The notes beneath the pieces were generated by a model that did not search any database, was not told where the DNA came from, and worked only from the letters and a program-made list of their open reading frames with translations. From positions 1 through 32,281 of the forward strand of contig NZ_JACSPY010000023.1 of assembly GCF_014836885.1 (NCBI RefSeq): a DNA stretch of 32,281 bases, in the 5' to 3' direction. Of the stretch, positions 8,110 through 15,649 are shown in pieces. Each line of letters opens with the position of its first letter. Positions within the stretch are counted from its first letter, which is position 1. A program made the position numbers and the translations under genes. The stretch comes from Brevibacterium gallinarum (GTDB taxonomy: Bacteria; Actinomycetota; Actinomycetes; Actinomycetales; Brevibacteriaceae).

Positions 8110-8733
8110 GTGTCCAAGTCGAGCCGTAACCGCAAAGCGCACCGCACCTCGCGCCACACGGAGAGCCCCAAGGCCGCCGAGACGACCGAAGAGACTCTGA
8201 ACGACGGGACTCTCGACATCGACGACGCCGCTGAGGCCACCGGCGTCGACACTGCCGACGCCGCAGACGAGAAGGACACGGCAACCAAGACGGACACCGC
8301 GGCGAAGAAGAAGTCCACCGGTTCTAAGCCGGCCGGTGCGACTGCTGCCGGCAAGAGGTCGTCGAAAAAGGCAAGCGCCGAAAAGGACGCCGACGAGGAC
8401 GCCAAGGACGAGAAGTCCGGCAAGGCCGCCCGCTCGGGCAACCCGGCCAAGCGCAGCAAGGCGCGCACCAGCCGCACGACCTCCCGGTCCACCTCGCGGT
8501 CGACCGGACGCACCACCTCGACCTACGACGGGACCACCTCGACGGTGGCCAAGCCGAACCCGCGCTGGTTCGTGCCCGTCATGGTCGGCATCCTGCTGCT
8601 CGGCCTCGCCTGGCTCGTCGTCTTCTACCTCTCCCAGGGCGCCTGGCCTGTTGAGGCCTGGGGCAACTGGAACCTCGTCGCAGGCTTCTCGATCCTCGTC
8701 GCCGGGCTCCTGATGTCGACACGATGGCGCTAA
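8110..8733 (+). CDS. crgA: Cell division protein CrgA with long N-terminal extension
   Basis: CrgA is a small two-helix membrane protein that recruits and tunes division and peptidoglycan-synthesis proteins at the actinobacterial septum. The C-terminal ~60 residues match the family: NPRWFVPVMVGILLLG, helix 1 about 153-174, an aromatic loop (AWPVEAWGNWNL), helix 2 about 187-203, and terminal STRWR. The first ~148 residues are a low-complexity extension rich in Lys, Ala, Asp, Thr and Ser (KKKSTGSK, KRSSKKAS, RTTSRSTSRSTGR). The whole is 207 residues, against about 80-100 for typical CrgA. The GTG start has GGAGGAGAAA upstream and the N-terminus MSKSSRNRK resembles the start of normal CrgA, so the insert sits between a conserved start and the helices. 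Normally divergent from DUF881; here the R-M genes intervene. Confidence 0.92.
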   Translation: MSKSSRNRKAHRTSRHTESPKAAETTEETLNDGTLDIDDAAEATGVDTADAADEKDTATKTDTAAKKKSTGSKPAGATAAGKRSSKKASAEKDADEDAKDEKSGKAARSGNPAKRSKARTSRTTSRSTSRSTGRTTSTYDGTTSTVAKPNPRWFVPVMVGILLLGLAWLVVFYLSQGAWPVEAWGNWNLVAGFSILVAGLLMSTRWR

Positions 8734-8737
8734 GGGA

Positions 8738-9391
8738 ATGGCGAAACCGGCCGGATACTTCCGTCTTCTAGCTCACCACCCTCTGCCCATCCGCCTGGCG
8801 GCACTGTACGTCGGGCTGTTCCTCTACGGGTTCTCCGCCGGGCTCATGCTGCGGTCGACCCTGGGCAACATGCCCTGGGACGTGCTGCACGAGGGCCTGT
8901 CGAAGCTCACCGGCATCTCGATCGGCCTCGTCGTCGTGATCCTGTCGTTCCTGCTCCTGCTGCTGTGGATCCCGCTCAAGCAGCGACCTGGCCTGGGCAC
9001 CCTGTCGAATGCGCTGCTCGTCGGCCTGTTCATCGACCTGACCCTGTTCATGATCCCGGCACCGGAACAGCTGTGGCTGCGCATCGTCTTCGTCGCCCTC
9101 GCCATCCTCATCAACGCCGTAGCGACGGTGCTCTACATCATCCCGAACTTCGGGCCCGGCCCGCGCGACGGGCTCATGACCGGCCTCGTCCTCAAGACCG
9201 GCGGCTCTGTCACGGTCGTGCGCGCCTCCATCGAGATCGCCGTCATGCTCATCGGCTGGCTGCTCGGCGGCACCCTGTTCATCGCCACGATCGTCTTCGC
9301 CGTGGTGATCGGGCCGGTGACGCACTACATTCTGCATCTGGCGATCAAACTCTTCGGGCCCGGCGACCCGATGGTCTCCGAGGACACCTAA
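8738..9391 (+). CDS. YczE/YitT-like multi-pass membrane protein
   Basis: A 217-residue integral membrane protein with about five hydrophobic helices and the family signature regions LYGFSAGLMLRSTLGNMPWDV and PNFGPGPRDGLMTG (the latter strongly typical of YczE-like proteins). Function in the family is unclear; transport or envelope roles have been suggested. The gene begins four bases after the crgA stop with AAGGG overlapping that stop, so it is almost certainly co-transcribed with crgA. It ends two bases from the convergent rhomboid gene, leaving no room for an intergenic terminator. Confidence 0.82.
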   Translation: MAKPAGYFRLLAHHPLPIRLAALYVGLFLYGFSAGLMLRSTLGNMPWDVLHEGLSKLTGISIGLVVVILSFLLLLLWIPLKQRPGLGTLSNALLVGLFIDLTLFMIPAPEQLWLRIVFVALAILINAVATVLYIIPNFGPGPRDGLMTGLVLKTGGSVTVVRASIEIAVMLIGWLLGGTLFIATIVFAVVIGPVTHYILHLAIKLFGPGDPMVSEDT

Positions 9392-9393
9392 AC

Positions 9394-10179
9394 CTAAACT
9401 GTCACCGGCACCCAGATGAGTGCCGCGAACCCGGCTGCGGCCACTACCGCTGTCAGGATCAGCAGGCTGAGCGTGCGCAGCCGCTGCGGGGTGAAGAAGT
9501 ACACGCAGCCGAAGACGAATCCGGTGAGGAATCCGCCTAGGTGGGCCTGCCAGGAGATGTTGGGCACCAGCCAGATGAGCACGGCATTGATCGCGACGAA
9601 CCCGAGCACGCCGGTGAGGTTGCGATCGAGGCGCCGGGTCGGAGTGGCGACGAAGCCGACCAGGCCGAACAGCGCTCCCGAGGCGCCGATGTGCACCGTG
9701 ACCAGGGCCTCCGGGCTGCCGTCGGCCAGCGCGAGGAAGAAGACGGCCAGCGAGCCGCCGAGTGCGCTGAAGAGATACAGCAGTGCGAACCAGGCTGAGC
9801 CGATGTAGCGCTCGAGGAACGCGCCGAAGAAGTACAGCCCGATCATGTTGAACATGATGTGCATGCTGCCGCCGTGGATGAAGGCAGTCGTGAGCGCGGT
9901 GTAGGGCTCGGGGGCCGCCCAGTAGGCGGCGAAGCCGAACATCCGCGGGATCCAGTCACCGGTCAGAAGCTGCAGCAGCCACACGATGACACACGCCCCG
10001 ATGAGTCCGTACGTCACCGGCGTCGACGGCAGCCTGCGGGCGTTCCTGCCCGGCATACCCTGCGGCGGACCCGGCGCGAACGGACCGGGGTGGCCAGACC
10101 CAGGCTGGGCAGGACCCGGCCCGCTGCCTCCGGGGCGCGGGTTGCCGGGCTCCGGTGACTCATGCGGTGAAACTGACAT
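9394..10179 (-). CDS. Rhomboid-family intramembrane serine protease
   Basis: About 261 residues. It cleaves transmembrane segments of substrate proteins within the bilayer. A Pro/Gly-rich cytoplasmic tail (1-48) is followed by six or seven helices. Active-site features: HGGSMHIMFNM (His102, His107, Asn111, oxyanion side), Ser167 in GASGALFG, and His213 in QAHLGGF. All the residues needed for catalysis are present. Rhomboid genes next to ppiA and crgA are common in actinobacteria. It is convergent with the YczE-like gene and lies downstream of ppiA on the same strand, beyond the ppiA terminator, so it probably has its own promoter in 10180-10209. Confidence 0.94.
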   Translation of the reverse strand: MSVSPHESPEPGNPRPGGSGPGPAQPGSGHPGPFAPGPPQGMPGRNARRLPSTPVTYGLIGACVIVWLLQLLTGDWIPRMFGFAAYWAAPEPYTALTTAFIHGGSMHIMFNMIGLYFFGAFLERYIGSAWFALLYLFSALGGSLAVFFLALADGSPEALVTVHIGASGALFGLVGFVATPTRRLDRNLTGVLGFVAINAVLIWLVPNISWQAHLGGFLTGFVFGCVYFFTPQRLRTLSLLILTAVVAAAGFAALIWVPVTV

Positions 10180-10209
10180 GACCTCATCCTATGGACGGCA
10201 GTGAATGGG

Positions 10210-10244
10210 ACCGGCCCCTGGTCCACAGGGGATCAGGGGCCGGT
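10210..10244 (-). terminator. Hairpin terminator of ppiA
   Basis: Arms ACCGGCCCCTG (10210-10220) and CAGGGGCCGGT (10234-10244) form an 11-bp perfect stem with a 13-base loop, 17 bases past the ppiA stop. No U run follows on the minus strand, as is usual in actinobacteria. Confidence 0.75.
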
Positions 10245-10260
10245 GAGAGAAGGACTGGGA

Positions 10261-10794
10261 TCAGCGGATCTCGACGGATTCGATGACGACCGGCTCGGTC
10301 GGGCGGTCAGCCTGACCGGTCGGCACGGCCTCGATGGCGTCGACGACCTTCTTCGAGTCCTCGTCGGCGACCTCACCGAAGATCGTGTGCTTGCCGTTGA
10401 GCCACGGGGTCTCCACGGTCGAGATGAAGAACTGCGAGCCGTTGGTGCCGCGGCCCATCTGCTTGCCGGCGTTGGCCATCGCGAGCAGGTAGGGCTTGTT
10501 GAACTGCAGTTCGGGGTGGATCTCGTCGTCGAAGACGTAGCCGGGGCCGCCGGTGCCGGTGCCCAGCGGGCAGCCGCCCTGGATCATGAACTGCTTGATG
10601 ATGCGGTGGAAGCCCAGTCCGTCGTAGAACGGACGGGTGACCTGCTGGCCGGACTGCGGATCGGTGAACTCGCGCTTGCCCTCGGCGAGCTCGACGAAGT
10701 TCGCCACGGTCTTCGGAGCGTGGTTGCCGAAGAGGTCGATGACGATGTCACCCTTGTTCGTGTGCAGGACTGCCTGCTGCGTTGCAATACTCAT
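10261..10794 (-). CDS. ppiA: Peptidyl-prolyl cis-trans isomerase, cyclophilin type
   Basis: About 177 residues. It speeds proline isomerisation during folding in the cytoplasm (no signal peptide). Family marks: TNKGDIVIDLFGNHAPKTVANF, FYDGLGFHRIIKQFMIQGGCP (active-site Arg in FHRII, Gln in MIQGG), GTGGPGYVFDDE, LAMANAGKQMGRGTNGSQFF, and WLNGKHTIFGEV. The ATG at 10794 gives MSIATQQAVLHTNKGD, closest to other cyclophilins; an ATG three codons upstream (10803) is nearly as likely because neither has a strong ribosome site. Divergent from the following gene. Confidence 0.95.
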   Translation of the reverse strand: MSIATQQAVLHTNKGDIVIDLFGNHAPKTVANFVELAEGKREFTDPQSGQQVTRPFYDGLGFHRIIKQFMIQGGCPLGTGTGGPGYVFDDEIHPELQFNKPYLLAMANAGKQMGRGTNGSQFFISTVETPWLNGKHTIFGEVADEDSKKVVDAIEAVPTGQADRPTEPVVIESVEIR

Positions 10795-10931
10795 AGACGT
10801 CATTCTGTCACGAACGCACGCACGCGCCCACCGCCTCGGGCGCGGAGCACCCATCATCACCGGTGGGAATCCTAGGCGAATTTTCAGCGTTCAGACGCCC
10901 ACCCGAGTGCCGCTCAGATTCGCCCAGCATT

Positions 10932-10937
10932 TAGACT
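10932..10937 (+). promoter_or_regulatory. Putative -10 element of the one-TM protein gene
   Basis: TAGACT lies 51 bases before the chosen start, in the divergent interval with ppiA. It is identical to the candidate -10 before crgA. A -35 is not obvious. Confidence 0.3.
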
Positions 10938-10987
10938 GGGGGTAACGTTGAAGTCACAGAATGAATCCACCGATTCCGGAGGGTGAG

Positions 10988-11878
10988 ATGTTCAAGAAGA
11001 AGACCCAGCCCAGGTCCCAGCGGCTGCTCCATGAAGTCAGCGATGTTGCCATCGCGGTCGGTGATGCGGTGCGCGCAGGATCTGCGCAGGCCATCGAAGC
11101 CTCCGGACCGGCACTGGAGAAGGCCAACGCCTTTGTCGGCGGCGGTGCGGCGAAGAATGCGCCGAAGCTGCGTCGAGTGTCGAAGAAGCTCAAGGAGGCT
11201 GCTGACCAAGTGCGACCAGATGTGAACCATTTCGAGAAGGATCTCCGCCCCCGCCTGGAGAAGATGAGCAAGGACGGACGCAAGCAGTTCGGCGTCGTCG
11301 CTGACCAGGTGGCCGACCAGTTCGATTCGCTCAGCGCCGACAGCCGTGAGCGCCTCGCGACTGCCAAGAAGCGCGTGGCCGATGACTGGGCTCCTGATGC
11401 CACCGAGCGTGCAGGTGCCCTGGCCGCCGGTGCTGCCGGAGCGCTGGCTTCGGCACAGACTCCGAAGGCCATCGAGGAGATCGCCACCAAGCTGACCGGC
11501 GACAAGAAGGCTGTGAAGAAGGCCAAGAAAGCCCTGAAGAAGGCCGGCAAGGACATCGAGAAGCGGACCGCGAAGTCCGGCATGGGCACCGGCACCAAGG
11601 TGTTCCTGTGGATGCTCGTGCTCGTCGGCCTGGCCGGCGTCGCCTACTTCGTATGGCGCAAGGCCCAGCCGGTCGAGGACCCCTGGTCGACGCCGCTGGA
11701 GGGCAACCGCCCCGCCGACGCCCGCCCGGTCGGCACCACCCCGGCATCCCGCCAGGCCCCGGTCACCGAAGTCTCCGAGACTCCGGTCCCGGCGGCCAAG
11801 GTCGAGGACGTCGACGCTGATGCAGAGGGTGTCGACGAGTTCGGCAACCCGCGGGCCAAGGATCCGCACAACTTCTGA
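10988..11878 (+). CDS. Lys/Ala-rich helical protein with one transmembrane segment, unknown function
   Basis: About 296 residues. The ATG at 10988 (MFKKKTQPRSQRLL) has GGAGGGTGAG directly upstream; an earlier ATG at 10961 lacks one. Residues 1-200 are predicted long amphipathic helices rich in Lys, Ala, Asp and Arg (for example KKAVKKAKKALKKAGKDIEK), somewhat like YtxH or apolipoprotein-type repeats. One transmembrane helix follows (about 208-227, VFLWMLVLVGLAGVAYFVW), then a Pro/Glu-rich tail ending FGNPRAKDPHNF. I do not recognise a function. The basic helical part may sit along the membrane or bind nucleic acid, but this is only inferred from composition. Confidence 0.75.
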   Translation: MFKKKTQPRSQRLLHEVSDVAIAVGDAVRAGSAQAIEASGPALEKANAFVGGGAAKNAPKLRRVSKKLKEAADQVRPDVNHFEKDLRPRLEKMSKDGRKQFGVVADQVADQFDSLSADSRERLATAKKRVADDWAPDATERAGALAAGAAGALASAQTPKAIEEIATKLTGDKKAVKKAKKALKKAGKDIEKRTAKSGMGTGTKVFLWMLVLVGLAGVAYFVWRKAQPVEDPWSTPLEGNRPADARPVGTTPASRQAPVTEVSETPVPAAKVEDVDADAEGVDEFGNPRAKDPHNF

Positions 11879-11919
11879 TCATTCCGCTCCCGAGGTGAGA
11901 CTCGGGTAAGGTGACCAGC

Positions 11920-11950
11920 GCCCCCGTTTCGTTTCATGCGAACCGGGGGC
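11920..11950 (+). terminator. Hairpin terminator after the one-TM protein gene
   Basis: Arms GCCCCCGTTTCG (11920-11931) and CGAACCGGGGGC (11939-11950) pair over 12 bp with one mismatch around a 7-base loop, 42 bases past the stop. Its position argues against an ATG at 11936 being the start of the next gene. Confidence 0.7.
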
Positions 11951-12001
11951 ACTGTCGTCTGCGCGGCTGGACTGGTCTCAGAGCTGACCCCGGAGGGCCG
12001 C

Positions 12002-13663
12002 ATGACCGGCGTTGAGGCTGATGAGCGCACCGAACCGCAGGTGTGCGGTCAACCGCGCGAGGATTCTGTCGCCGAGCAGGCGGTGCTCGCACGGCTGCGG
12101 GCGCAGCTCCCGGCCGAGGTGGCGATCATCTGCGGTCAGCGCGTCACCTCCGAGACCTCCGATGCCGAGATCGACATGCTCATCATCTGGCCCGAGCGCG
12201 GCATCGTCGTCCTCGAGGTCAAATGCGGGCAGGTCTCGATGCGAGACGGTGCCTGGTACACGAGTGGCCGCCACGGAAGCACCCGGCTCAAGCGCGGGCC
12301 GCTGGAGCAGGCGATGGAAGCCAAGCACACGCTCGCACGCTGGCTCAAGCCGCGCACGAGCTTCGGTCCCGGCCGGATGGTGCAGATGGCCTGCCTTCCC
12401 TTCAGCAGTCTGCGCGACTGGACCGCGCTGCCCGACGCTCCAGGCGAGCTGCTCATCGACGAGGCGGGTCTTGAGCGCATTGCGGACAGGATCGAACACG
12501 CGCTGTCCTGTTTCGGCGCTGACCATCCGCCGATCACCGCGGCGGCCGTTCCGCTGATGTGCCGGCAGCTGCGCCAGACCCACCACGCCTCTGAGGCATC
12601 GCGCATGCGCGCCGCCGAACTCGACTCCCGATCCAATCAGCTCACCGCCGAGCAGGAGCGGATCCTGTCCGTGCTTCGCTACCAGACACGCGCCGGGCTC
12701 AGCGGCGGTCCGGGTTCGGGCAAGACGCACCTGGCTCTGCTCAAGGCCCGGCAGCTGACGCGGGACGGGATGCGGGTTGCGGTCATGTGCTATTCACGCG
12801 GTCTCGCCCGCCTCATGCAGCTCACCGTCGCCCAATGGGAGCCCTCTGAGCGCCCGGCCTATGTGGGTCTGTTCCATGACCTGCCGCTGCAATGGGGCGC
12901 AGACACCGGTGCCGATGACGACTCCCATTACTGGGAGGTCGAACTGCCGCAGCAGCTGCACGACCTTGCGCTGAAGCAGGAGAAGGCCCAGCTGTTCGAC
13001 GCGATCATCGTCGACGAGGGCCAGGACTTCTCCGACATCTGGTGGCAGGCAGTCGAATCGTGTCTGCGGGAACCTGCGACAGGGATCCTGTATGCCTTCA
13101 CGGATGAGCACCAGCGGATCTTCGACCGCGCCGGGGCCGCACCGATCACCATGAACCCCTTCTACCTCGGGGAGAATCTGCGCAACGTCGACACCATCGT
13201 CGAGTCGATCGCCGGGCTTGCTTCTGAACCGCAGATCGTGCGGCTGCACGGCGGTGACCCGGTCGAGTTCGTCGATGTGCCCTTCGACGAGGCCCTCACA
13301 ACTGCCGATGACATCCTCGCTGACATCGCCGACTCCGACGAGTGGGACCTGAGCCAGGTTGCACTGCTGACCACCGGCCAACGCCATCCGGTGCAGCGCG
13401 AGATCGTCGACAGCGAAGGGTACGACGCCTACTGGGATGCCTTCTTCGCCGGCGAAGACCCGTTCTACGGCCACGTGCTCGGCTTCAAGGGACTCGACCG
13501 GGAGGTCGTGGTGCTGTGTGCGAACGGGTTCCGGGACCCCCAGCGCGCACGCGAGATGATGTACGTCGGCATGTCCCGCGCCCGCTTCAGGCTCATCGTC
13601 GTCGGCGACATCGCCGAACTCGCACGGCTCACGAGCGGCGACGTCGACGCACGCCGCCGCTGA
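12002..13663 (+). CDS. NERD nuclease-domain / superfamily 1 helicase fusion
   Basis: About 553 residues. An N-terminal NERD (nuclease-related) domain has a PD-(D/E)xK-like site: Asp58 (DAEIDMLI), then Glu72 and Lys74 (VLEVKCG). A UvrD/PcrA-like ATPase follows: Walker A GGPGSGKTHLAL (about 235-246), motif II VDEGQD (337-342), a motif III-like YAFTDEHQRIF, motif IV NLRN, a motif V-like FKGLDREVVVLC and motif VI YVGMSRARF. It probably couples DNA unwinding to cleavage in repair or in defence against foreign DNA. The ATG at 12002 has GGAGGG four to five bases ahead. Convergent with the ABC gene 13 bases later. No anchored partner gene identifies its pathway. Confidence 0.87.
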   Translation: MTGVEADERTEPQVCGQPREDSVAEQAVLARLRAQLPAEVAIICGQRVTSETSDAEIDMLIIWPERGIVVLEVKCGQVSMRDGAWYTSGRHGSTRLKRGPLEQAMEAKHTLARWLKPRTSFGPGRMVQMACLPFSSLRDWTALPDAPGELLIDEAGLERIADRIEHALSCFGADHPPITAAAVPLMCRQLRQTHHASEASRMRAAELDSRSNQLTAEQERILSVLRYQTRAGLSGGPGSGKTHLALLKARQLTRDGMRVAVMCYSRGLARLMQLTVAQWEPSERPAYVGLFHDLPLQWGADTGADDDSHYWEVELPQQLHDLALKQEKAQLFDAIIVDEGQDFSDIWWQAVESCLREPATGILYAFTDEHQRIFDRAGAAPITMNPFYLGENLRNVDTIVESIAGLASEPQIVRLHGGDPVEFVDVPFDEALTTADDILADIADSDEWDLSQVALLTTGQRHPVQREIVDSEGYDAYWDAFFAGEDPFYGHVLGFKGLDREVVVLCANGFRDPQRAREMMYVGMSRARFRLIVVGDIAELARLTSGDVDARRR

Positions 13664-13676
13664 TGTGCTGGCCGGA

Positions 13677-14420
13677 TCAGCCCGCGGCAGCCGGCGCGTG
13701 CTCCGGGTCCGTGAGCCGGCCGTCACGCATCGTGGCCACAGCGTCGGTCTTCGGCAGGAACTCGGTGTCATGGGTGACGATGACGGTGGCGACGTCGAAC
13801 TCCTTGGTCACCTGACACAGCAGGTCCATGATCGCCTCCGAGCGGTCGTGGTCGAGAGCAGCGGTCGGCTCATCGACGAGCAGCACGCTCGGGTCGCCCA
13901 TGAGCGCGCGGGCGATGTTGACGCGCTGCCGCTGTCCGCCGGAGAGCTGGTGGGGCCGGCGCCTTGCGGCATCGGCTAAGCCGACACGCTCGAGCAGTGC
14001 CTGAGCCCGTGTGCGGGTGGCGTCGCCGCCGGTGCCCCGCAGCCTGTCTGTGATGATGAGCTGCTCGAGAGCGGTCAGCGACTGAAGCAGATTCGGCTGC
14101 TGGAAGACGATGCCGATCTTCTCGCGGCGCAGCCGGCTGCGCTCGGACTCCTTGAGGCGTCCGACGTCGGTGCCGTCGATGCGCACCACACCGGAGGTCG
14201 GCGTCACGAGTGTCGAACCGACAGCCAGCAGGCTCGACTTGCCCGAACCGGACGGGCCGACGATCGCGGTGACGGTGCCCGGCGTCAGGCTCAGGCTGAC
14301 GTCATCGAGCGCGGTGACCGTGCCGGTGCCGTCCGGGTAGGTCAGCGTGATGCGCTCCAGCTCAAGCGCAGGAGCGCCGGAGGTGGTCTGGGTGTGCGTG
14401 GTCTGCAGGATGGTGGTCAT
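13677..14420 (-). CDS. ABC transporter ATP-binding protein, MacB/LolD-like
   Basis: A 247-residue ATPase for the FtsX-type permease encoded just upstream. All motifs are intact: Walker A GPSGSGKSSLL (about 57-65), Q-loop VFQQPNLL, signature LSGGQRQRVNIARAL, Walker B VLLVDEPTAALD, and switch VIVTHDTEF. The start overlaps the permease stop by one base (TGATG). Systems of this kind export peptides, antibiotics or lipoprotein-type cargo, or act as envelope mechanotransmission machines. The divergent two-component system probably controls it, as in bacitracin/lantibiotic-type modules, but the substrate is unknown. Confidence 0.92.
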   Translation of the reverse strand: MTTILQTTHTQTTSGAPALELERITLTYPDGTGTVTALDDVSLSLTPGTVTAIVGPSGSGKSSLLAVGSTLVTPTSGVVRIDGTDVGRLKESERSRLRREKIGIVFQQPNLLQSLTALEQLIITDRLRGTGGDATRTRAQALLERVGLADAARRRPHQLSGGQRQRVNIARALMGDPSVLLVDEPTAALDHDRSEAIMDLLCQVTKEFDVATVIVTHDTEFLPKTDAVATMRDGRLTDPEHAPAAAG

Positions 14421-15541
14421 CAGTTTCCTCCCAGTGCGAGAAGCGGGTCGACGCGGGTGACGCGGCGGACGGCGAAGGCGGCGGCGACGAGGCCGATGCC
14501 GATGACGCCGGCCATCGGCAGCAGCGTCGTTGCGAGGCTGACGGTGAACGGTGCCACCGAGGACAGTGCCAGGCCTGATGAGATGCCGATGATGCCGCCG
14601 GCGATGACGCCGATGCCGAGCACGATGAGTGCCTGGCCGAGGGCATCGCCGAGCACATAGCGGGTGGAGCCGCCGAGTGCCTTGACGACGGCGATCTCAC
14701 GGGTCCGCTGGATCGTCCACACGCTGAGGAACGCGGCGACGACGAGGGCCGAGATGCCGTAGAGGAACGCCTGGATGAGAGTCAGCGACCCGTTCTCCGA
14801 GCTGTAGGAGGCGAGAGCGGAGAAGCTCTCCTTCGGGGTCATCGACACGGTGCCGGCCTCGTCGTCAGCGGCGGCCTGGACGGCCTCGACGTCGGTGCCG
14901 GCGGCGCGGCTGCCGGCTGCCGCGACCGAGGTGTCGGTGACGGTGGCGAGCACGACGGTGCCTGCCACCTCGGGGTCGGAGATGTGGGTGATGGACTTCC
15001 AGGTCGCCAGGTCGATCCAGGCGACCGGGGTGTGGGAGTACCACTGGTCGGGGATCGTGCCGGCGACCTCGAGCTCGGTGCCGCCGAAGGTGACGATGTC
15101 ACCGGGCGCGGCTGCGAGTTCAGTCGCGAGCTCCTCGCTCAGCACGATGGTCTCAGCGCGCAGCGCCTCCGGGGCGATGCCCGAGCCCGGTTCGGCGGCG
15201 AAGCCGGCGGCCTGGGTGGAGGTGTCGAGTTCGAGGCGGGACTGCACGATGCCCAGCGGTTCGGCACCGGACACACCTGCCGTGGACTGCCAGGTCTCAA
15301 CCTGCTCGGCGGTGACGCGGGACTGGGTATAGGACGGGTCGTCGACCTCCTCATCCTCGCTGCCGCTGCCGAAGGCCACCATCGAGGCCGGCAGCTCGGC
15401 GATCGCCGAGGTGGACTGGCGGGCCAGGCCGGCGGTGAGCCCGGAGAGCATGATGAGCAGCACGCTGATGAGCGCGACGACTGCGGCCATGAGGGCGAAA
15501 CGGCCCTTGGCGAATCTGATCTCTCGCAATGCTAGGAACAT
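14420..15541 (-). CDS. FtsX-like ABC transporter permease
   Basis: About 373 residues from the ATG at 15541 (MFLALREIRFAKGRFALM), the usual first helix context of FtsX/MacB permeases. One helix (about 18-42) is followed by a large extracytoplasmic MacB-PCD-like domain (about 45-235), then three helices (about 255-350) including an ILGIGVIAGGIIGISSG segment. It pairs with the ATPase downstream to make a homodimeric ABC system. The open frame runs back to 15862, but that part lies over the divergent kinase gene and is not credible. First gene on the minus strand from the shared 15542-15649 regulatory interval. Confidence 0.92.
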   Translation of the reverse strand: MFLALREIRFAKGRFALMAAVVALISVLLIMLSGLTAGLARQSTSAIAELPASMVAFGSGSEDEEVDDPSYTQSRVTAEQVETWQSTAGVSGAEPLGIVQSRLELDTSTQAAGFAAEPGSGIAPEALRAETIVLSEELATELAAAPGDIVTFGGTELEVAGTIPDQWYSHTPVAWIDLATWKSITHISDPEVAGTVVLATVTDTSVAAAGSRAAGTDVEAVQAAADDEAGTVSMTPKESFSALASYSSENGSLTLIQAFLYGISALVVAAFLSVWTIQRTREIAVVKALGGSTRYVLGDALGQALIVLGIGVIAGGIIGISSGLALSSVAPFTVSLATTLLPMAGVIGIGLVAAAFAVRRVTRVDPLLALGGN

Positions 15542-15611
15542 ATCTCCACCATCCCGCCTGCCACGCGTGCGCACATCGGGTGAAAGGCTGGATCTGCCCT
15601 CAACCATTCGA

Positions 15612-15643
15612 TTGATGCCCGGTCCTACCCGCATGGTTAGAGT
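15612..15643 (+). promoter_or_regulatory. Candidate promoter giving a leaderless kinase transcript
   Basis: TTGATG (15612-15617) and GTTAGA (15636-15641; TAGAGT at 15638 overlaps) are 18 bases apart. The -10 ends 8 bases before the kinase ATG, and no ribosome site precedes that ATG. Transcription starting at or near the ATG is therefore plausible. Confidence 0.35.
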
Positions 15644-15649
15644 TGGACT

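Noticed and set aside
6933..8516. 527-codon minus-strand frame over the endonuclease and crgA
   Set aside because: Antisense shadow; the plus strand has recognisable nuclease and CrgA motifs and good starts.
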